Origin: Kiloniellaceae bacterium
GTDB lineage: Bacteria; Pseudomonadota; Alphaproteobacteria; Kiloniellales; J153
Assembly: GCA_021776175.1 (NCBI GenBank)
Contig: JAJFGJ010000024.1
Span: forward strand, 1-64,000
Reading direction: 5' to 3'
DNA length: 64,000 nt
A program made the translations under genes and the position numbers. Every line of letters begins with the position of its first letter. Position 1 is the stretch's first letter. Of the stretch, positions 19,394 to 29,947 are shown piece by piece. A model generated the notes under the pieces. The model saw nothing but the letters and a program-made list of their open reading frames with translations, searched no databases and was not told the origin of the DNA.

Positions 19394-20845
19394 TTAGTAA
19401 GCGTTGGGATGCGCTAGGCTGGGAAGTGTCAACAGCATGATCCTGATGTCGAAGGCCAGGGACCAATGATCGACATAAAACTGATCGTATTCAACGCGCT
19501 TGCGCATCGATTCCAGCGCACGGGTTTCTCCGCGTAGGCCGTTGATCTGGGCCCAACCTGTTATGCCGGGCCTGATGCGATGGCGTGCCAAATAGGCATC
19601 AATGTGCTGTGCGTACATGTCATTGTGTTCGACGGCATGCGGGCGGGGGCCGACGATCGACATCTCGCCGAGCAGAACATTGAACAGCTGCGGCAACTCA
19701 TCCAGGCTGGTCTTGCGAAGAAAGGCGCCCAGCGGGGTGACGCGGGGATCGTTCCGTCGCGCTTGGGCCACGTCGGACAGCACGTCCGGGGTGTGAAACA
19801 TGGTCCGGAACTTAAACACGTAGAAGGGCCGGTTGTTGAACCCGTGGCGTGCCTGGCGGAAGAACACCGGGCCGGCGCTGTCCAGCTTGATAGCCAGGGC
19901 GACCGAGAGCATCAGGGGCCCAAGAAATATCAGGGCCAGACCGGCAACGACGATGTCCTCGATCCGCTTCACCGCGAACTGGGAGGAATCGAGCGATCGC
20001 CGCATGACCCGGATGGCGGGCAATCCCGCGACCTTGCTTACATCGCGCTGCGCCCAAATCTCATCCACTTGACCGACGACCAGGTCGACGTCCAGAGACA
20101 CGGAACTGATCTTCTGAAGCAAGGGTTCGATGGATAAACTGCTTCCCGCCGGCATCACGGCGACCGCGTTATCGACGCGCCGGTTGGCGCTCCATGCCAG
20201 GAAGTCGTCGATGGACCCCTTGACCAGGTGCTGCGCACGGAAACCCTTATTCGACGCCACCCTGTCGGGATGATCGAGGAAGATGCCGGAAATGGTATCG
20301 GAGCGGTGCATGATTGCCGGCCAACGATCCAGGAGCTTCTGAAGCGAGTCGAGTTCGCTCACGGTCGCGAAGATCACAAACCGGCGCGAGAAGACGCCGG
20401 CTCTTTCAAGCCTTTGGTATAGCAGGGTAATCGCCGGGCGAGTCACGGCCAAGATAAAATAGGCACCCAGAAACCAGGTCCCCAGCCAGAGCCGGGAGAA
20501 GTCCTCGGAAGTCTTGGTCGCGTAGCCGACGGCGAGAAGCACGAAGCCCGTCAAGAGAATTGCCGTCGCGGCCCTGCGCGCCTGGGCGAAGGGGTTGGGC
20601 AGGAGCGAAATATCGTGAAGTTTTGTGTATCTGAAAGCGAAATAAGCAACCAGCACGGCCAAAACGACCACGATGCCGTGGACCCCGGTAAAGCTCCATG
20701 TGCCGAAGCGAAACCAACTCGCTACCGACCCGGCACCGGCTACGACGAGAATGTCGAAGACCTCTAAACACGTTAAGAAAAAACCAAGAGAAATATGTGG
20801 CTGCTTAAACGTTGGCGCACGCAACCCCGCCTCTACTTGAGACAT
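19394..20845 (-). CDS. Polyprenyl-phosphate glycosylphosphotransferase (WbaP/WcaJ/ExoY family)
   Basis: This 483-residue enzyme transfers the first sugar-1-phosphate to undecaprenyl phosphate, starting repeat-unit synthesis. The N-terminal half has several membrane helices (about 25-130) and a CoA-binding-like Rossmann region. The C-terminal bacterial sugar-transferase domain (about 275-483) carries [20 protein letters not shown], then [25 protein letters not shown] and [17 protein letters not shown], all hallmark motifs. It stands alone on the minus strand with its own upstream region. Confidence 0.94.
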   Translation of the reverse strand: MSQVEAGLRAPTFKQPHISLGFFLTCLEVFDILVVAGAGSVASWFRFGTWSFTGVHGIVVVLAVLVAYFAFRYTKLHDISLLPNPFAQARRAATAILLTGFVLLAVGYATKTSEDFSRLWLGTWFLGAYFILAVTRPAITLLYQRLERAGVFSRRFVIFATVSELDSLQKLLDRWPAIMHRSDTISGIFLDHPDRVASNKGFRAQHLVKGSIDDFLAWSANRRVDNAVAVMPAGSSLSIEPLLQKISSVSLDVDLVVGQVDEIWAQRDVSKVAGLPAIRVMRRSLDSSQFAVKRIEDIVVAGLALIFLGPLMLSVALAIKLDSAGPVFFRQARHGFNNRPFYVFKFRTMFHTPDVLSDVAQARRNDPRVTPLGAFLRKTSLDELPQLFNVLLGEMSIVGPRPHAVEHNDMYAQHIDAYLARHRIRPGITGWAQINGLRGETRALESMRKRVEYDQFYVDHWSLAFDIRIMLLTLPSLAHPNAY

Positions 20846-21290
20846 TCCCAGAACCCCTTCCCTAACCTAAAAAGAGCCTTATCCGCTTCCGCCCCTATCG
20901 GATCGCGTTAACCAAAGACCCAAGTTCCCCACAGGCGATTCTTAAAATCCAGCTTTTCTGATCTTCCTTCCCACTGAAGTCATGCAACCGTCCTTGTGCG
21001 TATTATAGTAGGCTGTAATAGAAATTTAATCAACACTTGCATCGAGTTTTCTTGGATTTAGTTAGGCGCCCCAAGGACTGCCGCGCCATCGGACGCGCAG
21101 CGAAAGGGCCGCTTTCAGCCCTTCGTGAGCCGGGCTGTTAACCATAGTCCTGTCGAATTTCGCTGGGAAGGGCAACTCTCGGGGCACCGCGCCTATAGCA
21201 TGGGGGCTCGCCCTTCTCACGAGGAGGAGATATCCGTTTATTTTGCCGGCCCCGTGCGATGATCCGGGGTCTCGTTTAGGTCGCCTCGTC
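20846..21290. other. 445-bp upstream region of the initiating transferase gene
   Basis: This lies between the rmlA stop and the start of the initiating transferase. It contains a possible minus-strand promoter near 21002-21033 but no credible open frame. The stretch 20980-21060 is A/T-rich compared with its surroundings. Confidence 0.5.
21002..21033 (-). promoter_or_regulatory. Possible promoter for the initiating glycosylphosphotransferase
   Basis: On the minus strand a perfect TATAAT (21002-21007) is preceded by TTGATT (21028-21033). The 20-bp spacer is longer than ideal, so the -35 assignment is weak, but the -10 box lies in an A/T-rich patch about 160 bp before the ATG. Confidence 0.3.
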
Positions 21291-22163
21291 CTAGATCGCC
21301 TCGTCGGCTACCTGCTGTAAATAATCGCCGTAGCCGCTTTTCAGGAGCGGCCTTGCCAGGTCACGAAGCCGGCCGGTGGATATATAGCCCATCCGGTAGG
21401 CGACCTCCTCCACGCACGCGATCTTCTGACCTTGGCGATGCTCGAGCATCTTAACGAAATCCGCGGCCTCGTTGATGGAATCGATGGTGCCGGTGTCGAG
21501 CCAAGCGTAACCGCGCCCCATCTTCTCGACATGAAGATCCCCGCGCGCCAAATAGGCCGCGTTGACGTCCGTGATCTCAAGCTCGCCGCGGCCGGACGGC
21601 TTGATCGAAGCGGCGATGTCGAGCACGTCGTTATCGTAGAAATAGAGCCCCGTGACCGCCCAGCGCGATTTGGGGCGCTTGGGCTTTTCCTCTAGGCTGA
21701 CGGCGATTTCCGCCTTGTCGAATTCAACCACGCCATATCGTTCCGGGTCCTTGACCGCATAGGCGAACACGGTCGCGCCACGCTCCAACCCGGCGGCGCG
21801 GGCAAGTTGCTCGACCAGGCCATGGCCGTAGAAAATATTGTCGCCTAGAACCAGCGCACAGGAATCGGAGCCGACGAAATCGCGCCCGATCAGGAATGCC
21901 TGCGCCAGGCCTTCCGGCCGCGGCTGCACCGCGTAGCTCAACTCGATACCCCATTGCCGCCCATCGCCGAGCAGGTCTTGATAAGCCTGCCGGTCGCGCG
22001 GCGTGGTGATGACCAGAATTTCGCGAATCCCCGCCAGCATGAGCGTGGACAAGGGATAATAGATCATCGGCTTGTCGTAGACCGGCAGCAGTTGCTTGCT
22101 AACCGCGATCGTGACCGGGTGCAGGCGGGTTCCCGAACCTCCGGCCAGGACGATACCCTTCAT
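21291..22163 (-). CDS. rmlA: Glucose-1-phosphate thymidylyltransferase
   Basis: Makes dTDP-glucose from dTTP and glucose-1-phosphate, the first step of dTDP-L-rhamnose synthesis. The start at 22163 gives [18 protein letters not shown], the nucleotidyltransferase loop at the exact N-terminus; the upstream open frame is rmlD read in another frame. [43 protein letters not shown] and WLDTGT are all family motifs. The length of 290 residues is normal. The start overlaps the rmlD stop by 4 bp (ATGA). Confidence 0.97.
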   Translation of the reverse strand: MKGIVLAGGSGTRLHPVTIAVSKQLLPVYDKPMIYYPLSTLMLAGIREILVITTPRDRQAYQDLLGDGRQWGIELSYAVQPRPEGLAQAFLIGRDFVGSDSCALVLGDNIFYGHGLVEQLARAAGLERGATVFAYAVKDPERYGVVEFDKAEIAVSLEEKPKRPKSRWAVTGLYFYDNDVLDIAASIKPSGRGELEITDVNAAYLARGDLHVEKMGRGYAWLDTGTIDSINEAADFVKMLEHRQGQKIACVEEVAYRMGYISTGRLRDLARPLLKSGYGDYLQQVADEAI

Positions 22164-23098
22164 GTGCTTGCCTCTTCGCGCTGTGTGTGTGCCTGTTCTC
22201 GCCGCAAATCCTCGATAACCTCCGCCAGCGCCTCCCGCCAAGGGCGGAGCCGAATGCCGAAGGCCCCCTCCAGTTTAGCGCAATCGAGACGCGAGTTGGC
22301 CGGCCGCTTCGCCGGGGTTGGATATTCCGAAGTGGAGATCGGGACAACCCGGGGAGTCCGGCCGAGCCACGGCCCTGCCAAGGCGGCTATTTCGACGGCG
22401 AAGTCATGCCAAGAGGCCTCGCCATCGTTAACGCAATGGTAAGTACCCCAGGGCGTCGCGGCTCCCCGCTCGCGGTCGTGGGCCAGCCGGGTGGCGATCG
22501 TGACGATCGCCCGCCCAAGGTCGCGGGACGAAGTCGGCGATCCATGCTGGTCGGCGACGATGCGCACCTCGCCGCGCTCGCCGATCAGCCTCAGAACGGT
22601 TTTCACGAAATTGCCGCCGTGGACGCCGTAGACCCAGGCGGTGCGCAGGATCACGTGCCGCCGCAGGGCCCGCCTTACTTCGCCCTCGCCCGCCTCCTTG
22701 CTGCGGCCATAGGCACCCAGCGGGGAGACCGTGTCGTCCTCGAGGTAGGGAGCGGTTTTCGCTCCATCGAATACATAATCGGTCGAAATATGGATCAGGG
22801 CCGCGCCCACCCGGCCGCACGCCTGGGCCAGATTGGCCGGGCCAAGCTGGTTCGCGGCCAAGGCGGCCTGGGTTTCGGATTCCGCGCGATCCACGGCGGT
22901 GAAAGCCGCCGCATTGACCACGAGGTCGTAGCCGCCGTCTTGAATTTCGGTGCCGACCGCGGCGCGATCCGCGATATCGAGCTCACCGCGGGCCTTGCAC
23001 GCGACCTGAAAATTTCCTGGCCAGGACAGGCGTGCCAATTCGGCGCCGAGCTGGCCGCCAGATCCGGTCACCAGAACCTTGAATTGTTCAGCGGGCAT
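22160..23098 (-). CDS. rmlD: dTDP-4-dehydrorhamnose reductase
   Basis: NADPH-dependent last step of dTDP-L-rhamnose synthesis. The 312-residue SDR-fold protein starts with [14 protein letters not shown], and has [11 protein letters not shown] and the catalytic Y-x3-K in [29 protein letters not shown] also matches RmlD. It lies between rmlC and rmlA in a minus-strand operon and overlaps rmlA by 4 bp. Confidence 0.96.
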   Translation of the reverse strand: MPAEQFKVLVTGSGGQLGAELARLSWPGNFQVACKARGELDIADRAAVGTEIQDGGYDLVVNAAAFTAVDRAESETQAALAANQLGPANLAQACGRVGAALIHISTDYVFDGAKTAPYLEDDTVSPLGAYGRSKEAGEGEVRRALRRHVILRTAWVYGVHGGNFVKTVLRLIGERGEVRIVADQHGSPTSSRDLGRAIVTIATRLAHDRERGAATPWGTYHCVNDGEASWHDFAVEIAALAGPWLGRTPRVVPISTSEYPTPAKRPANSRLDCAKLEGAFGIRLRPWREALAEVIEDLRREQAHTQREEAST

Positions 23099-23137
23099 GG
23101 GCCGCCCTTCGCACTGGGGCTCGGGGGTGAGGCCGTG

Positions 23138-23695
23138 TCAAAACGGCGGGTTCTCCGCGATATCCTGAAACAGCGGGTGCCGGCGGTCCTTTTCGGAAAC
23201 GATGGCATCGGCCGCTTTCACCGGCCAGGCGATCCCGATTTCGCTATCGTTCCACAAAATCCCCTTGTCGTGATCCGGAGCGTAGAAGCCGGTCACTTTG
23301 TAGATCACTTCCGTATCCGGCTCTAGCGTGCAGAACCCGTGCGCGAAGCCAACCGGGACCAGGAACTGCCCCCAATTCTCGGCGCTGATCACCCGGGTGA
23401 CGTGGCGGCCGAAGCTAGGCGAGCGCCGGCGCAGATCGAGAGCGACATCGAAGATCGCGCCCCGTACGACGCGCACCAGCTTGGCCTGGGCGTAAGGGGG
23501 GGTCTGGAAGTGCAGGCCGCGCACGACCCCGATCTCGCGCGACAGGGAATGATTGTCCTGCACGAAATCCAGATCGATGCCGCGATCCCGCAGCAAGGCC
23601 TTGTTATAGGTTTCGGAAAAAAACCCCCGGGAATCGCCGAATTTCTTCGGCGTGAGGACCTTAACGTCGGGAATCTCTGTTTCGGCGATGTCCAC
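23138..23695 (-). CDS. rmlC: dTDP-4-dehydrorhamnose 3,5-epimerase
   Basis: Epimerises dTDP-4-keto-6-deoxyglucose at C3 and C5. The 185-residue cupin shows DSRGFFSETYN, FVQDNHSLSREIGVVRGLHFQ with the catalytic His, VRVVRGAIFDVALDLRRRSP, and PVGFAHGFCTLEPDTEVIYKV. These are complete RmlC active-site segments. It lies 39 bp before rmlD and 145 bp after rmlB. Confidence 0.97.
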   Translation of the reverse strand: MDIAETEIPDVKVLTPKKFGDSRGFFSETYNKALLRDRGIDLDFVQDNHSLSREIGVVRGLHFQTPPYAQAKLVRVVRGAIFDVALDLRRRSPSFGRHVTRVISAENWGQFLVPVGFAHGFCTLEPDTEVIYKVTGFYAPDHDKGILWNDSEIGIAWPVKAADAIVSEKDRRHPLFQDIAENPPF

Positions 23696-23840
23696 GGCTC
23701 GGCAGGCTCTTGGCGTTGTGGTTGAAACGGGGGCACCGGGCCGGCTTCAGGCAAGGACGCCCATGGCAAGCCGCATATGTAACGATGAGCAGGAACGATC
23801 TTATAGCCGAAACCTCAAGCAAGGGTCCAGACAGCGCCTC

Positions 23841-24926
23841 TCAGCTCTGGGCCCTTGCCTCGGACTTCGATAATCCCAGCCTTTGACCGGCGTATTGGCG
23901 TTCGACTATCGGCCGCCACCACCAGTCGTTCTCCAGATACCATCGCACGGTCTTCTCCAGGCCGCTCTCGAAGCTCTCCAGGGGGCGCCAGCCAAGTGAG
24001 CGCTCCAAGTGAGAGTAATCTATGGCATAGCGGAAATCGTGCCCCGGACGGTCGGGCACGAAGGCGATGAGATCGCGGTGGCTCCCATCCTGCCGGGGGC
24101 GCAGCCGGTCGAGCAGATCGCAGATGCCCTGCACGACCTGAAGATTGGTCCTCTCGCTACCGCCGCCCACGTTATAGCTCTCGCCCACCTCGCCCCGCTC
24201 CACGATCAGATGAAGCGCCCGCGCATGATCCGCCACGAACAGCCAGTCGCGGATCTGTTGGCCCTGGCCATAGACCGGCACGCTCTCGCCGGCGAGGCAC
24301 TTCAGGATCACAAGAGGAATGAGCTTTTCTGGAAAATGGTAAGGCCCGTAGTTGTTCGAACAATTGCTCAAAACAACGGGCAGCCCGTAGGTGCGGCCCC
24401 AGGCGCGCACGATATGGTCCGCCGCCGCCTTGGTGGCGGCATAGGGCGAATTGGGCTGATAGGGGCTGTCTTCGGTAAACGAACCCGAGGCCCCCAGCTC
24501 GCCGAAGACCTCGTCGGTCGAAATGTGGTGGAAGCGAAAGGCCTTGGCCTCGGCCTCCGGAAGGCGCTGCCAGTAGCGGAGCGCCTCCATGACCAAGCGG
24601 TAGGTCCCGACCACATTCGATTGGATGAAGGCTTCCGGTCCGTCGATGGAGCGATCGACATGGGATTCGGCCGCAAGATGCATGACCGCGTGGGGGCGAA
24701 AGTCGGTGAAAACCTGCCCTATACGCGAACTGTCCACGATGTCCGCCTCGACGAAACGATAGCCGGCCTTGTCCGATACGTCGCGCAGGGATTCGAGATT
24801 CGCCGCATAGGTCAACTTGTCCAGGTTGAGCACCTCGATTCCCGGTTGAGACAGGAGGTGGCGCACAACAGCGGACCCGATGAAGCCCGCTCCGCCAGTG
24901 ACCACTATGCGTTTCTGATCAGTCAT
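23841..24926 (-). CDS. rmlB: dTDP-glucose 4,6-dehydratase
   Basis: Converts dTDP-glucose to dTDP-4-keto-6-deoxyglucose with bound NAD. The 361-residue extended SDR begins [38 protein letters not shown] and [10 protein letters not shown] (the TDE catalytic segment) follow, with the Y-x3-K in YAATKAAAD and [15 protein letters not shown]. First gene of rmlBCDA, a complete dTDP-L-rhamnose set, so rhamnose is a likely constituent of the polymer. Confidence 0.97.
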   Translation of the reverse strand: MTDQKRIVVTGGAGFIGSAVVRHLLSQPGIEVLNLDKLTYAANLESLRDVSDKAGYRFVEADIVDSSRIGQVFTDFRPHAVMHLAAESHVDRSIDGPEAFIQSNVVGTYRLVMEALRYWQRLPEAEAKAFRFHHISTDEVFGELGASGSFTEDSPYQPNSPYAATKAAADHIVRAWGRTYGLPVVLSNCSNNYGPYHFPEKLIPLVILKCLAGESVPVYGQGQQIRDWLFVADHARALHLIVERGEVGESYNVGGGSERTNLQVVQGICDLLDRLRPRQDGSHRDLIAFVPDRPGHDFRYAIDYSHLERSLGWRPLESFESGLEKTVRWYLENDWWWRPIVERQYAGQRLGLSKSEARAQS

Positions 24927-25837
24927 GTCCTTGGTACATCTCCGGCGCTATGGGGGCTCCCGATCTTGTAAGCTCGGGCCGCGCGCCACCACGTCGCGTC
25001 GATCCTTGTGATAGGTCGCGGCCCCCATGGCTGACAGTCTTTTGGGTCCGCGGCGCCATCGACACCAAGGCTCTCGTTGATTTCATTTTCCTTTGTTCCA
25101 GTCAAGCTAGGCGCCAGCATCAAAGACTGGGCGCGTTCAATTCAAATAGATGCGGTAGCCGCCGTCCACCAAGCTGCGCGGCCACTCGGAAAGCCCCTAA
25201 TGTGTGCCGCGAGAGGCGAGCCGCAACGGCCGCCGCTACCCCAGGTTCTCTTACACAGCATTGTCACAACATCTAGGGGGTTCTCCGGTCTAGTCTGTCG
25301 GCCGTGACAAACATGACCGACGCATTATCGCGCCTAGATTCACTTCGATTGTCTCAACAGAGAACAGAATTTCGTGAGTTTATGGCACACTTTCCCATTA
25401 TAAGTTAGGGTCACAGGCATGACGACTCATGCGTTACCAGTTGCTGGCGAAGAAAATTTACTAACCGAGATATTCGGCCCTCCCGCGTGCCATTTTATAT
25501 CTACTGCCCGGGGGCGCGGCCGCGAAGTTTCCCGACATGATAAGATAGTATCAAGCTCATACTAAATATTGTGCCTAGCAATAACCCGGCGGCGATCCCC
25601 TCCATAAAGCGCTTTTGCGACAATTCCACCAACACATCTTTGTCACACGTAAGTTCTCACGTTTTTAGATTTTGTTAATATGAGAAACAGTAACCTAATA
25701 AGCTCAAGAAAAAGAACAATAAATCGTATTTTTACTTAATTTAATACAAAAAAACACGGGTCGAGACAAAAGAAAAACAAATTAGACCCTGTACGTGCGG
25801 CGATGCGGTAGCGGTGACAACACAAGAGGCAGTTCAA
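24927..25837. other. 911-bp divergent regulatory region between rmlB and a secreted-protein gene
   Basis: No convincing gene is seen. The right half (about 25300-25790) is strongly A/T-rich against GC-rich flanks. Four copies of TTGTCAC or its complement occur: 25261-25267 (plus), 25304-25310 (minus), 25640-25646 (plus) and 25814-25820 (minus). They may be regulator half-sites for one or both divergent genes. A possible plus-strand promoter lies at 25672-25700. Confidence 0.5.
25672..25700 (+). promoter_or_regulatory. Possible promoter for the 1291-residue secreted protein
   Basis: TTGTTA (25672-25677) and CTAATA (25695-25700) are separated by 17 bp in an A/T-rich stretch about 140 bp before the ATG. 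The -10 match is modest. Confidence 0.3.
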
Positions 25838-28800
25838 ATGCGAGCGTGCACACAACCAAGGCGCCCATGGCGCTCGGTCAATACGTTGGCCGGCTTAACG
25901 GCGGCCTTGTTCCTGACCTTAGGCGACACGAAGGGCGCCGCCGCCACGGGCACGGCCCTGCTTCCCGTGCCCCCGGCCAGTGTCTTGCCGCTGCTGTTCA
26001 GTGCCAGCCCAAGTAGATCCGAAGAACCGCGGCCGGCGGCGCCAACCGTCGATCTCACCCCCGCCGCCGCTTCCCCGCGGCCCGAACAGATCGCCGTCAA
26101 TCCCCTGGATGCCTTGTCGCCGTATTTGCCGGGGCCAGGCGAATGGCGGCAGGTTACCGGCCTACGATTCGACCACTTTGGACTTACGGATCAGGAAGCG
26201 AATGCGCTGAATATCCGCGGCACCGGCGGTTCGGCGGCCGTATTGAGCCAGCAGACCGGCAGCGCCTACGACCCCGAGGGCTTCTTCTGGTACTTCTGGG
26301 GCGGTGGCGGTGGCTCTTACGGCGGCAACGAGGTGTATCGCCTCGATCTCACCATTCCGCTGATGACGCAGCTTACTCAGCCGTCGATACTGGACACCAC
26401 GGTTACGGCTTCCAACGCCAGCAGCTGCCTCGCGCCTTCGGACGGGCCCGCCGCGGGTTCGACCTTCGACGGCTTTGTTTGGTCATCCGCCACCCAGTCC
26501 TTCTTCGTGTTCCCGACCGGCGCTTACTGCCCCACCGGCACCTACAATCAGGAAACGATCTGGGAATTCGATCCTCTAGCGGGAACCTGGGATCCCATTG
26601 CCAGCATGACCGGCCTGAACGGCCCGGTGTTCGCGGAATACGATTCGCTGTCGGGCCTCATTTATGTCGTGGAAACGGGGGCCAACGCCACACTGCGCGA
26701 TTTCGATCCCGTGACCGGCCATCTTGGAGCCAGGGTCAACCTGGGCATAACGCTTTCCGTCGGCAACGCGGTGCTGGATACCCGGACCGATGAATTGATT
26801 GTCTTCGCCCAAGAAGGCGTTTACTCGATTTCAATGTCCAATCCGGGCGCGATCAACCGCCTGGCCGATGTGCCCAGCGGTTTCGACACGGCTTCCGGCG
26901 CGGCCTTGGACCTGCAACGTGGGATCGTTGCCCTGTGGGCCGGCGGCACGACCGTGCGCAGCTTCGACACCGCCACCAACGCGTGGACCGAGGAAATAGC
27001 CTCAAGCGGCCCGGTGGCGGGCCCAGGGGGTGTCTTCTCTAAGTGGACCACGATCAAGGAATTAGGCTTATTCGCCGGCTATCACAATCCGGCGGAAGGA
27101 CTTTGGCTGTACCGGCTGCCCACGACATTGACCGCGCCGCCGCCGGGCAACTCGGCCCCCGTCGCCTTTGTTGGCAACAGCCAGATCGCCGCGCATACCG
27201 GCAACGTCGTTAACCTGGACGGTTCCGGCAGCTTCGATCCGGATGGCGATCCGCTGACATATGCGTGGAGCACGATCAGCTCGCCCGCCGGTAATTCGCC
27301 AAGCCTAACAACGCCGGGTCAAGCGGCCACGTCCTTCACGCCGGCCGTGGACGGGGGCTATGTCCTGCGCCTGACCGTTAGCGACGGCGCGCTCAGCGAT
27401 ACCGTGACCGTGACCGTCACCGCCGGCAATGCCGCTCCCGTCGCCAACGCCGGGCCGGACCAGACACTGACCGAAGGCCAGACGGCAGCGCTGAGCGGTC
27501 TGCAGAGCTCCGATCCGGATGGCGACTCCTTATCCTATGCCTGGGTGCTGGCGACACAGCCGGCGGGCAGCACCGCTAGCCTGTCGAGCACCACAGCGGC
27601 CCAGCCAACCTTGACCTTGGATGTCCCCGGTAATTACAGGGCCCGCCTCACGGTCAGCGACGGCCTGCTGACAAGCTCCTTCGACGAGGTCACGATCACG
27701 GCCGAGATCGACCTGGGCACGGCCGGCGGGGGAAGCTCGGGAGCCGGCTTCGCCGTGACCGCTCTGAACTTGATCAACTCCGATACCAATCAAGCGATCG
27801 GCCTGCTGCAGGACGGACTCACCATCGATCTGGCCGTCGCCGGCAGGAATCTCAACGTTGGGGTGGACGTGTCCGGTGTTGTCGAAAGCATTGCCTTCGA
27901 TCTGAGCGGTTCCCCACTCGTCATCGAAAACAATTTGCCTTACGCCATGGCCGGCGACACCGGTGGTAATTTCAATGCCTGGACCCCGCCGGTCGGCAGC
28001 TATCAGTTGACCGCGACCCCCTACTCGCTGGACAACGGCGGCGGCAGCGCTGGCCAAGCACTGACGGTCTCCTTTACCGTGACCGACTCAGGAGGGGGCG
28101 GCGGCTCGACCGGCGGCACTCCTCCGGCCAACGATGCCGCCCTGCTGGCACATTGGGCGTTCGATGAGAACAGCGGCGCCCTGGCCGGCGATAGCGCGGG
28201 AAGTAACACCGGCACCATCTTCGGTGGCACCTGGGCCAGCGGCGTCGTAGGCTCCGCGCTTTCCTTCGGCGGCAGTGATTATGTTGTCGTCGATAACACC
28301 CCTGAGCTCGACATCACGGGCACCGCGATCACCATGGCCGCGTGGATCAAACCCAGCGACGGCGGCGTCACCGCCGGCTCGCGGATCATTTCCAAGCGCA
28401 CGGATGCCGGCGGCTGCGACGTCTATTCAATGTTCACCCTAGCCAACGAGTTCTGGTTCCGCCTCGACTGCCAAACCTTGATCGCGAGTTCGGGGTTCCT
28501 GCCAGATGGCTGGATTCATGTGGCGATGGTGTACGACGGCACGGTCATGCGAACCTATCTGAACGGGGTCCAGGATTCGGCGACGCTGCCCAAGGGCGAT
28601 CCGATCGACTCCTCGGCTCGCGCCGTGCACCTGGGCATGCGCGAGGGCGAGGGCCGGCACTTTAGCGGGCTGATAGACGACGCCCGCATCTATGACCGCG
28701 CCCTGAGCGCCGCCGAAGTTACCGATCTCTTCAACGCCGCGGCGGTGCCGGCCAATCAGTTGGCGACCATCACCGCTGCAGCCAGCGGCGGCACGTCCGG

Positions 28801-29713
28801 CGGCGGCTCGACCGGCGGCGGCTCGACCGGCGGCTCGACGCCTGACGGTTCGCCTCCCGGCCGTTCGGCCACCCCCTATAAGCACGTTACCGCAGCGGAC
28901 GTGGGCGTGAATATCGGTCACGGTGTGCTTGCCGCGGCTCCCACCATCGTCTACAGCGGCCCCCTGACTTTGACCTCGCCGTCAACAATCGAAAACAGGA
29001 TCATCAACGGCTGCCTACGGATTGATACGAGTAACGTGACCATTCGGAACGTCATTATCAATTGCAACAGTCACTTTGCGATCAACCTGGCCGTGAGCGG
29101 CAATCATCAAAACTTCACGATCGAATACAGTACGATCCGATGCAACAGCAGCGGCAAGATCTTCATGATAAAGAATTACCAGAACATAACTATCAACAAT
29201 AACGAGACGACCGGTTGCGAGGATTTCTTCTTCGTCGACGGCAATATAGACGGGTTGGTTGTGCGCGATAACTACATGCATTCGCTCAATCTCGTGAGCT
29301 TGTCTCACGCCGACGGGTTCCAGATCGGCGAGTTCGTGAACCCCACGACCGGCTTCGTGCACATACAGGGCAACTGGATGCATCACAACAGCCCTGGCGG
29401 TAACAACAAGACGGCCCTCATTTTCGCGACCAACTTCTCCCAGGTAGATATCTTGCTCGAGGATAACTTCATACCTGAATTTGGCTTTTTCATAGTCCGG
29501 TGCCACAACCAAGCCGGTTGCAATGTTCGCAATAATATCTGGGAACAGGCCCTGATAAATAGCAGCACCGCTTTCCTCTTAAGCACCTCGACCAAGACAC
29601 CCACCTTCTCGTGCAACCGTTACGAGGACGGAAATTTGGTCAATGAGTTCCGCAACTCGGTAGACCGTGTCGTGGGAACGTTCCATATAACAAACGGATG
29701 TCCCACGCCCTGA
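25838..29713 (+). CDS. Secreted multidomain protein: propeller, two PKD-like, LamG-like and beta-helix domains
   Basis: The start ATG at 25838 has GAGG upstream; a GTG at 25814 is also in frame. A basic N-terminus and hydrophobic segment (LAGLTAALFLTLG) suggest Sec export. In order: kelch-like propeller of seven or so repeats (about 55-428), two PKD/REJ-like domains (441-529 and 531-624, each with D-x-D-G-D and LTVSDG), a beta-sandwich (635-750), a LamG-like lectin domain (768-967) with LNGVQD and GLIDDARIYDRALS, a GGGSTGG linker, and a right-handed beta-helix of the pectate-lyase type (1011-1291). The beta-helix contains paired cysteines. No RTX, LPxTG or PEP-CTERM tail is seen. Domain content suggests carbohydrate binding or cleavage, possibly of the cell's own exopolysaccharide; no catalytic residues were identified. 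Confidence 0.85.
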   Translation: MRACTQPRRPWRSVNTLAGLTAALFLTLGDTKGAAATGTALLPVPPASVLPLLFSASPSRSEEPRPAAPTVDLTPAAASPRPEQIAVNPLDALSPYLPGPGEWRQVTGLRFDHFGLTDQEANALNIRGTGGSAAVLSQQTGSAYDPEGFFWYFWGGGGGSYGGNEVYRLDLTIPLMTQLTQPSILDTTVTASNASSCLAPSDGPAAGSTFDGFVWSSATQSFFVFPTGAYCPTGTYNQETIWEFDPLAGTWDPIASMTGLNGPVFAEYDSLSGLIYVVETGANATLRDFDPVTGHLGARVNLGITLSVGNAVLDTRTDELIVFAQEGVYSISMSNPGAINRLADVPSGFDTASGAALDLQRGIVALWAGGTTVRSFDTATNAWTEEIASSGPVAGPGGVFSKWTTIKELGLFAGYHNPAEGLWLYRLPTTLTAPPPGNSAPVAFVGNSQIAAHTGNVVNLDGSGSFDPDGDPLTYAWSTISSPAGNSPSLTTPGQAATSFTPAVDGGYVLRLTVSDGALSDTVTVTVTAGNAAPVANAGPDQTLTEGQTAALSGLQSSDPDGDSLSYAWVLATQPAGSTASLSSTTAAQPTLTLDVPGNYRARLTVSDGLLTSSFDEVTITAEIDLGTAGGGSSGAGFAVTALNLINSDTNQAIGLLQDGLTIDLAVAGRNLNVGVDVSGVVESIAFDLSGSPLVIENNLPYAMAGDTGGNFNAWTPPVGSYQLTATPYSLDNGGGSAGQALTVSFTVTDSGGGGGSTGGTPPANDAALLAHWAFDENSGALAGDSAGSNTGTIFGGTWASGVVGSALSFGGSDYVVVDNTPELDITGTAITMAAWIKPSDGGVTAGSRIISKRTDAGGCDVYSMFTLANEFWFRLDCQTLIASSGFLPDGWIHVAMVYDGTVMRTYLNGVQDSATLPKGDPIDSSARAVHLGMREGEGRHFSGLIDDARIYDRALSAAEVTDLFNAAAVPANQLATITAAASGGTSGGGSTGGGSTGGSTPDGSPPGRSATPYKHVTAADVGVNIGHGVLAAAPTIVYSGPLTLTSPSTIENRIINGCLRIDTSNVTIRNVIINCNSHFAINLAVSGNHQNFTIEYSTIRCNSSGKIFMIKNYQNITINNNETTGCEDFFFVDGNIDGLVVRDNYMHSLNLVSLSHADGFQIGEFVNPTTGFVHIQGNWMHHNSPGGNNKTALIFATNFSQVDILLEDNFIPEFGFFIVRCHNQAGCNVRNNIWEQALINSSTAFLLSTSTKTPTFSCNRYEDGNLVNEFRNSVDRVVGTFHITNGCPTP

Positions 29714-29872
29714 GATCGATCCGACAAAGCCCAGCGAGCGCAGGGAGCGGAGTTGTAAGCTAGGCCACCGACTCATAAACGAAAAATCGTCATTCCGGGC
29801 TTGACCTTCCTCCAAACCTTAGGCTTGGGATGGAAAGTCAAGTCGGGGATGACGACATAATGGGTTTGTGAC

Positions 29873-29938
29873 CTAGGGCCTGTGGACATTTAGGATGTCA
29901 CCGAGGCGGGATCGGGCCAAAATGTCCACAGGCCCTAG
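29873..29938. repeat. Palindromic mini-element bordered by CTAG
   Basis: CTAGGGCCTGTGGACATTT (29873-29891) recurs exactly inverted at 29920-29938, with 28 bp between. CTAG at both ends could be a 4-bp target duplication as made by IS5-group elements, leaving 15-bp terminal repeats starting GGCCTGTGG. It could instead be a strong transcription terminator for the secreted-protein gene, since the stem is GC-rich, although no clear T-run follows. Confidence 0.55.
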
Positions 29939-29947
29939 AGCGTTTCC

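Noticed and set aside
25380..25400. TGGCAC sequence resembling a sigma-54 -24 box
   Set aside because: The matching -12 element (TTGC-like at the fixed spacing) is absent.
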